Assembly (NCBI RefSeq): GCF_024500045.1
Contig: NZ_JTEO01000002.1
Location: forward strand, 62,001-126,000
Source of the DNA: Methanolobus chelungpuianus
GTDB lineage: Archaea > Halobacteriota > Methanosarcinia > Methanosarcinales > Methanosarcinaceae
Reading direction: 5' to 3'
DNA length: 64,000 bases
Below, in pieces: positions 60,733-64,000 of this stretch. Position 1 is the first letter of the stretch, and every line of letters starts with the position of its first letter. The notes beneath the pieces were generated by a model. That model was not told where the DNA came from, ran no database searches, and saw nothing but the letters and a program-made list of their open reading frames with translations. The translations under genes and the position numbers were made by a program.

Positions 60733-62151
60733 TCATGCCTCTGCTGAGTGAAATGTATCCTCGCCGAACGGAACGTAGCTTTCCGGTTCGGACCATTTTT
60801 CAGCAAGCTTCTCCTCCTGAGCTTCCAGTATTGTATTCGTGATCCTGTCCAGCATGTTCATTGCCCCGAGGTACCCAAGGGACAGTATCCTCTGGGCGCC
60901 CACCCTGTCGTGTATGGGGAAACCCACCCTCACAAGTGGTATACCCATCTCCTTTGCAACATACTTCCCGTTAGAGTTGCCAATGAGCATATCGGGCTTT
61001 GCCTTTTTCACTGCATCGTTAAAAGTATCAAAGTCAACATCCTCGAGGATGGTTACATCGCAGTCGGGCTTTACCTGCCTGACCCTCTCCATTGCATGCC
61101 CGGCAAATCCCGGGGACTTGCCGGAAGCTGCCACAAGGACGGGATGCATGCCATTCTCAAGTGCAAGAGACAGCATACCCAGTACATTGTCGGGGTCCCC
61201 GTAGATAGCTACCTTTATACCGTAGACATACTTATGCGAGTCCACCATGGCATCTATCAGGCGGCCCCTCTCCTTCTGGTATGTTTCGGGCACGTCTATC
61301 CCGGCTGTTCCCGATAAAGCGGCCAGCAAACTGTCGGTGTATTCCAGTCCGATGGGAAGTGGCAGGTCCTGCGATGGTATGTCGAAGGCCCGTTCAAGAT
61401 ATCTGACAGCCTTGTTATTATTGGCTATCCCCAGCCCGATGGTCGCAGCGCTGTTCTTCATGTCCGCTATGGCGGAATGAGGCGTCCCTCCGGAGAAGAT
61501 CTTCTGCAGTTCTCCTGTCATTGGAGCATCAAAGGTTTCCGAGATGTCAGGCAGGAGTATGAAGGAGTTGGGACCAATTATGTCTGAGAATATCCTCCTG
61601 AGTTCCCTTGTATCTTCCGGTGACACATTCTCCGAGAGCACCACATTGAGCTTGTTATTGAAAATGCCGCTTCCATGTATTCCACCGGCAGTGAATTCCT
61701 TAACAATGGCCTCCACTGCCTTGATGTACCCGCTGTTATGGCTATCCTCATAGCTCGGTGTCGGTACGGGAATGATCATTACGTCGTAAGCAATGTCCTC
61801 TTCCTCCCTGAATTCCGCAATGATGCGCCCGATATCGTCCCCGATGGTCTCGGCAAGACAGGTGGTGGAAACACCGATGACCTTGGGATTATAGCGCAGG
61901 ATCAGGTTCTTGAGTCCCTTCTTGAGATTCTCGCTTCCTCCATAGACAGCTCCCTTCTCGCTCAGGGAGCTTGACCCGATGTCCACAGGCTCCCTGAAAT
62001 GATGGGCAAGGTGCAGTCTCATGTAAGTGCTGCATCCCTGTGAACCATGGAGCATTACCATGGAGTTCTCTATTCCCTTGAATGCCATCACACTGCCTAT
62101 CGGCTGGCACATGACACAGGGATTGACTGTTGCGTAGTTCCGCTCGGTCAT
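60733..62151 (-). CDS. nifN: Nitrogenase cofactor scaffold protein NifN
   Basis: Partner of NifE in building the FeMo-cofactor precursor. It has 472 residues: NPCVMCQPIGSVMAFKGIENSMVMLHGSQGCSTYMRLHLA (in parts, with cluster-binding Cys), GVSTTCLAETIGDD, PVPTPSYEDSHNSGY and KPDMLIGNSNGKYVAKEMGIPLVRVGFPIHDR. It overlaps nifE by 4 bases and is the last nif gene here. It ends facing the nitroreductase gene. Confidence 0.93.
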   Translation of the reverse strand: MTERNYATVNPCVMCQPIGSVMAFKGIENSMVMLHGSQGCSTYMRLHLAHHFREPVDIGSSSLSEKGAVYGGSENLKKGLKNLILRYNPKVIGVSTTCLAETIGDDIGRIIAEFREEEDIAYDVMIIPVPTPSYEDSHNSGYIKAVEAIVKEFTAGGIHGSGIFNNKLNVVLSENVSPEDTRELRRIFSDIIGPNSFILLPDISETFDAPMTGELQKIFSGGTPHSAIADMKNSAATIGLGIANNNKAVRYLERAFDIPSQDLPLPIGLEYTDSLLAALSGTAGIDVPETYQKERGRLIDAMVDSHKYVYGIKVAIYGDPDNVLGMLSLALENGMHPVLVAASGKSPGFAGHAMERVRQVKPDCDVTILEDVDFDTFNDAVKKAKPDMLIGNSNGKYVAKEMGIPLVRVGFPIHDRVGAQRILSLGYLGAMNMLDRITNTILEAQEEKLAEKWSEPESYVPFGEDTFHSAEA

Positions 62152-63656
62152 GCTACCGACTCCTGCAGTGTGGCGGTGCTGAGATCATGCATGTTCTTTG
62201 CCTCCCTGGCTGTCGCTTCAATTCCTGCTCCTTGCCGGGTTTTTAAGCCGGCTTCATTCTTCCTCGCTGCATCAACTGCCGGCTTAAGCCTGCTTCCATG
62301 GAATTTCCATACGGGACTGTTCATGGAAGCGTCCAGTTCCCTTGCAAAATTGAGGAAGCCGTCATAGCCTTCAAATTCTATTACCCTGTCATGGTTGAAG
62401 TCGCAGAAAGCCACTCCCAGCTTGTATGCGAGGAAGCGCTCCTTGACGCCTGCCACCATCAGGTCCGCCTTCTGCCTTACCAGCAGTTCGGCAAGCTCCA
62501 GGGGATTGGCATCGTCAACTATTACCGTCCCGTCCTTTACCTGGTAGCTGATCTGCCTGTAGTCTTCCTGCTTGCCGGTCTGCGTGCCGATGATCACCAC
62601 TTCCATTCCAAGCTCACGGAAACCCTTGATCAGAGTAAGCGCCTTGGCTGCACCGCCCATGTAGATGGCTGCGGTCTTTCCTCGGACACGGCTGCGGATG
62701 CTCCGGATCTCGGGCATTATCCTCCGGGTCTCGCTCTCGATAATTTCCTCGGCGATTCTCTTCATTTCCCGGGAACCGAAGAACTCTGCTGTTTCCCTCA
62801 GGGCGGTGGCAATATCCTCTATCCCGAAGTAGCTGACCTTCCTGAACGGGATATCGTACTCCTTCATCATCCACTTAGCAAGGTATGTCATGGAGCCTGA
62901 GCACTGCACCAGGTTAAGCTGGGCACCGTGTGCCTTTGAGATACTGTCCGCTGTTGCATCTCCTGTCATGGATGTTATGACCTGTATACCCATCTTCTCA
63001 AAGAGGGGCTTGACAAGCCAGACATCCCCTGCCACATTGTAATCTCCCAGGATGTTGATCCTGTAAGGGGAACTTATCTCAGGTTCCCTTGTTCCGATAA
63101 GCTGCATCAGGGCATTGCAGGCTGCCTTATAGCCGTCGGACTTGGTACCTTTGAAGCCTTCAGACTGTACTGGTATTATGGGTATATCGTGCTGCAGGCT
63201 TGCTTCCCTGCATACTGCCTGAAGGTCGTCGCCGATTATACCGACAATACAGGTGGAATATACGAAAACCACTGGCGGCCTATAAAGTGCAATCAGCTCG
63301 TCAATGCACTTTGACAGTTTCTTCTCACCGCCAAACACCACGTCCAGCTCCTTCATATTACTGGAAAAGCTTGTACGGAAAGTTTCCTTCCCGCTGGACA
63401 GGCTGCCCCTGATATCCCATGTATAGCTTGCACACCCTATAGGTCCGTGGACAAGGTGCACTGCGTCGGTCACAGGATTTAAGGCAACACGTGCACCCGA
63501 GTACACACAGGCCCTCTGGCTCATGGAGCCTGCTATGGATGTATTGTCACAGGCAAGCGTCGTATCCTCTTTCTTTACCTGCTTGAGGGCTATGTATGGC
63601 TGTCTTTCATCCAGCGTGCTGATCACGTTTCTCACCACGCCTGTTATTTCCGGCAT
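62148..63656 (-). CDS. nifE: Nitrogenase cofactor scaffold protein NifE
   Basis: Scaffold alpha subunit for FeMo-cofactor assembly. It has 502 residues: SQRACVYSGARVALNPVTDAVHLVHGPIGCASYTWDIRG (in parts), STCIVGIIGDDLQ, PVQSEGFKGTKSDGYKAACNAL, and AVYMGGAAKALTLIKGFRELGME. After the usual end region (SPVWKF) it carries an extra polar tail of about 50 residues. GGAGGATCAAT precedes the ATG. It follows nifK by 31 bases and overlaps nifN by 4. Confidence 0.94.
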   Translation of the reverse strand: MPEITGVVRNVISTLDERQPYIALKQVKKEDTTLACDNTSIAGSMSQRACVYSGARVALNPVTDAVHLVHGPIGCASYTWDIRGSLSSGKETFRTSFSSNMKELDVVFGGEKKLSKCIDELIALYRPPVVFVYSTCIVGIIGDDLQAVCREASLQHDIPIIPVQSEGFKGTKSDGYKAACNALMQLIGTREPEISSPYRINILGDYNVAGDVWLVKPLFEKMGIQVITSMTGDATADSISKAHGAQLNLVQCSGSMTYLAKWMMKEYDIPFRKVSYFGIEDIATALRETAEFFGSREMKRIAEEIIESETRRIMPEIRSIRSRVRGKTAAIYMGGAAKALTLIKGFRELGMEVVIIGTQTGKQEDYRQISYQVKDGTVIVDDANPLELAELLVRQKADLMVAGVKERFLAYKLGVAFCDFNHDRVIEFEGYDGFLNFARELDASMNSPVWKFHGSRLKPAVDAARKNEAGLKTRQGAGIEATAREAKNMHDLSTATLQESVA

Positions 63657-63687
63657 ATTGATCCTCCATAGGTGGTTTATGAGGCCG

Positions 63688-64000
63688 TTACTGCACGACC
63701 TCCAGCTCTTCTTCGGGAATTGTCCTGTCCTTTATGTCAAGGAAAGTGTTGCCTATCCACTCGACCATCCGTGCTGCTCCCGCATAGCCCATCACAGGGA
63801 AATGGTGCAGGTTCGCCCTGTCCATTATCGGGAACCCTACCCTGATCAGTGGTATATCCTCGGCAAGAGCAATGTGCTTACCATAGGTGTTACCGATAAG
63901 CATATCCACCGGCTCGTTCTTGATTATCTGGTGGAGCGTGAACAGGTCCGCTCCTGTGAGTATGTCTGAATCAGGATAGAGAGGGTGTATAAGCTGTGAC
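63688..64000 (-). CDS. nifK: Nitrogenase molybdenum-iron protein beta chain, C-terminal part
   Basis: C-terminal 103 residues of the nitrogenase beta subunit; the rest lies beyond the right edge. Visible segments: TGADLFTLHQIIKNEPVDMLIGNTYGKHIA, LIRVGFPIMDRANLHHFPVMGYAGAARMVEWIGNTFLD, ending IPEEELEVVQ, all typical of NifK. The order nifK-nifE-nifN on one strand matches methanogen nif operons. Confidence 0.92.
   Translation of the reverse strand, partial: SQLIHPLYPDSDILTGADLFTLHQIIKNEPVDMLIGNTYGKHIALAEDIPLIRVGFPIMDRANLHHFPVMGYAGAARMVEWIGNTFLDIKDRTIPEEELEVVQ

Noticed and set aside
1-64000. Mobile elements, prophage or integrase
   Set aside because: No transposase, integrase or recombinase motif and no terminal repeats with target duplications were seen anywhere in the window.

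Overview
The window reads as a piece of chromosome from a methanogenic archaeon, most likely a methylotrophic member of the Methanosarcinaceae (Methanolobus/Methanococcoides-like; the genus is a guess). The evidence is a soluble heterodisulfide reductase pair (hdrBC), the archaeal methanopterin enzyme MptA, a split archaeal GMP synthase, archaeal SRP54, ribosomal protein S17e, chromosomal protein MC1, the archaeosine radical-SAM enzyme, the archaeal aromatic pathway (AroA'/AroB'), an FrhB-type (F420) subunit joined to glutamate synthase, nif genes, TATA-type promoters, and tRNA-iMet and tRNA-Arg of archaeal type. I saw no transposase, insertion sequence, prophage or CRISPR array.

Layout. 1-2.6 kb: archaeal aromatic amino acid operon on the minus strand (aroA'-aroB'-aroD), with a 10-bp perfect palindrome at its predicted transcription start. 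2.6-20.2 kb: housekeeping genes: KaiC-like ATPase, guaAA, srp54, tRNA-iMet, purine salvage (phosphoribosyltransferase, MTA phosphorylase), pirin, a broken alkD-type DNA repair gene, a glucosyl-3-phosphoglycerate synthase-like gene, a methyltransferase/ATP-grasp fusion, DNA polymerase IV, S17e-dapA-dapB, pyrBI. 20.4-33.4 kb: hexulose-phosphate synthase/RraA fusion without a canonical start codon, preflagellin-type peptidase, recQ, guaAB-raSEA, argB, MC1, mptA, a nucleotidyltransferase, an M20 amidohydrolase, two acetyltransferases and tRNA-Arg. 33.4-43.1 kb: hdrCB, then a nitrogen assimilation block: glnA, a glutamate synthase split into three polypeptides plus an FrhB-like iron-sulfur subunit, and a second glnA.

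43.3-56.3 kb is the accessory part and the most interesting region. It holds a set of exported, acidic, helical proteins of unknown function, a membrane-anchored winged-helix regulator with an outside domain, a 5' leader RNA with three hairpins that ends in two mutually exclusive stems around a Shine-Dalgarno sequence, a 55-residue protein, a MacB-type ABC exporter with an exported partner and a transglutaminase-like protein, and a large GLUG/PKD surface protein. A decayed second transglutaminase copy follows.

56.7-60.7 kb: a MarR regulator with a 13-bp palindromic operator candidate and a MATE efflux pump; then a redox operon of two Rieske proteins, a glutaredoxin, the catalytic subunit of ferredoxin:thioredoxin reductase and a nitroreductase. 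60.7-64 kb: the end of a nitrogenase operon on the minus strand (nifK partial, nifE, nifN). Together with the two glutamine synthetases and glutamate synthase this makes the window rich in nitrogen metabolism, although the nif promoter lies outside it.
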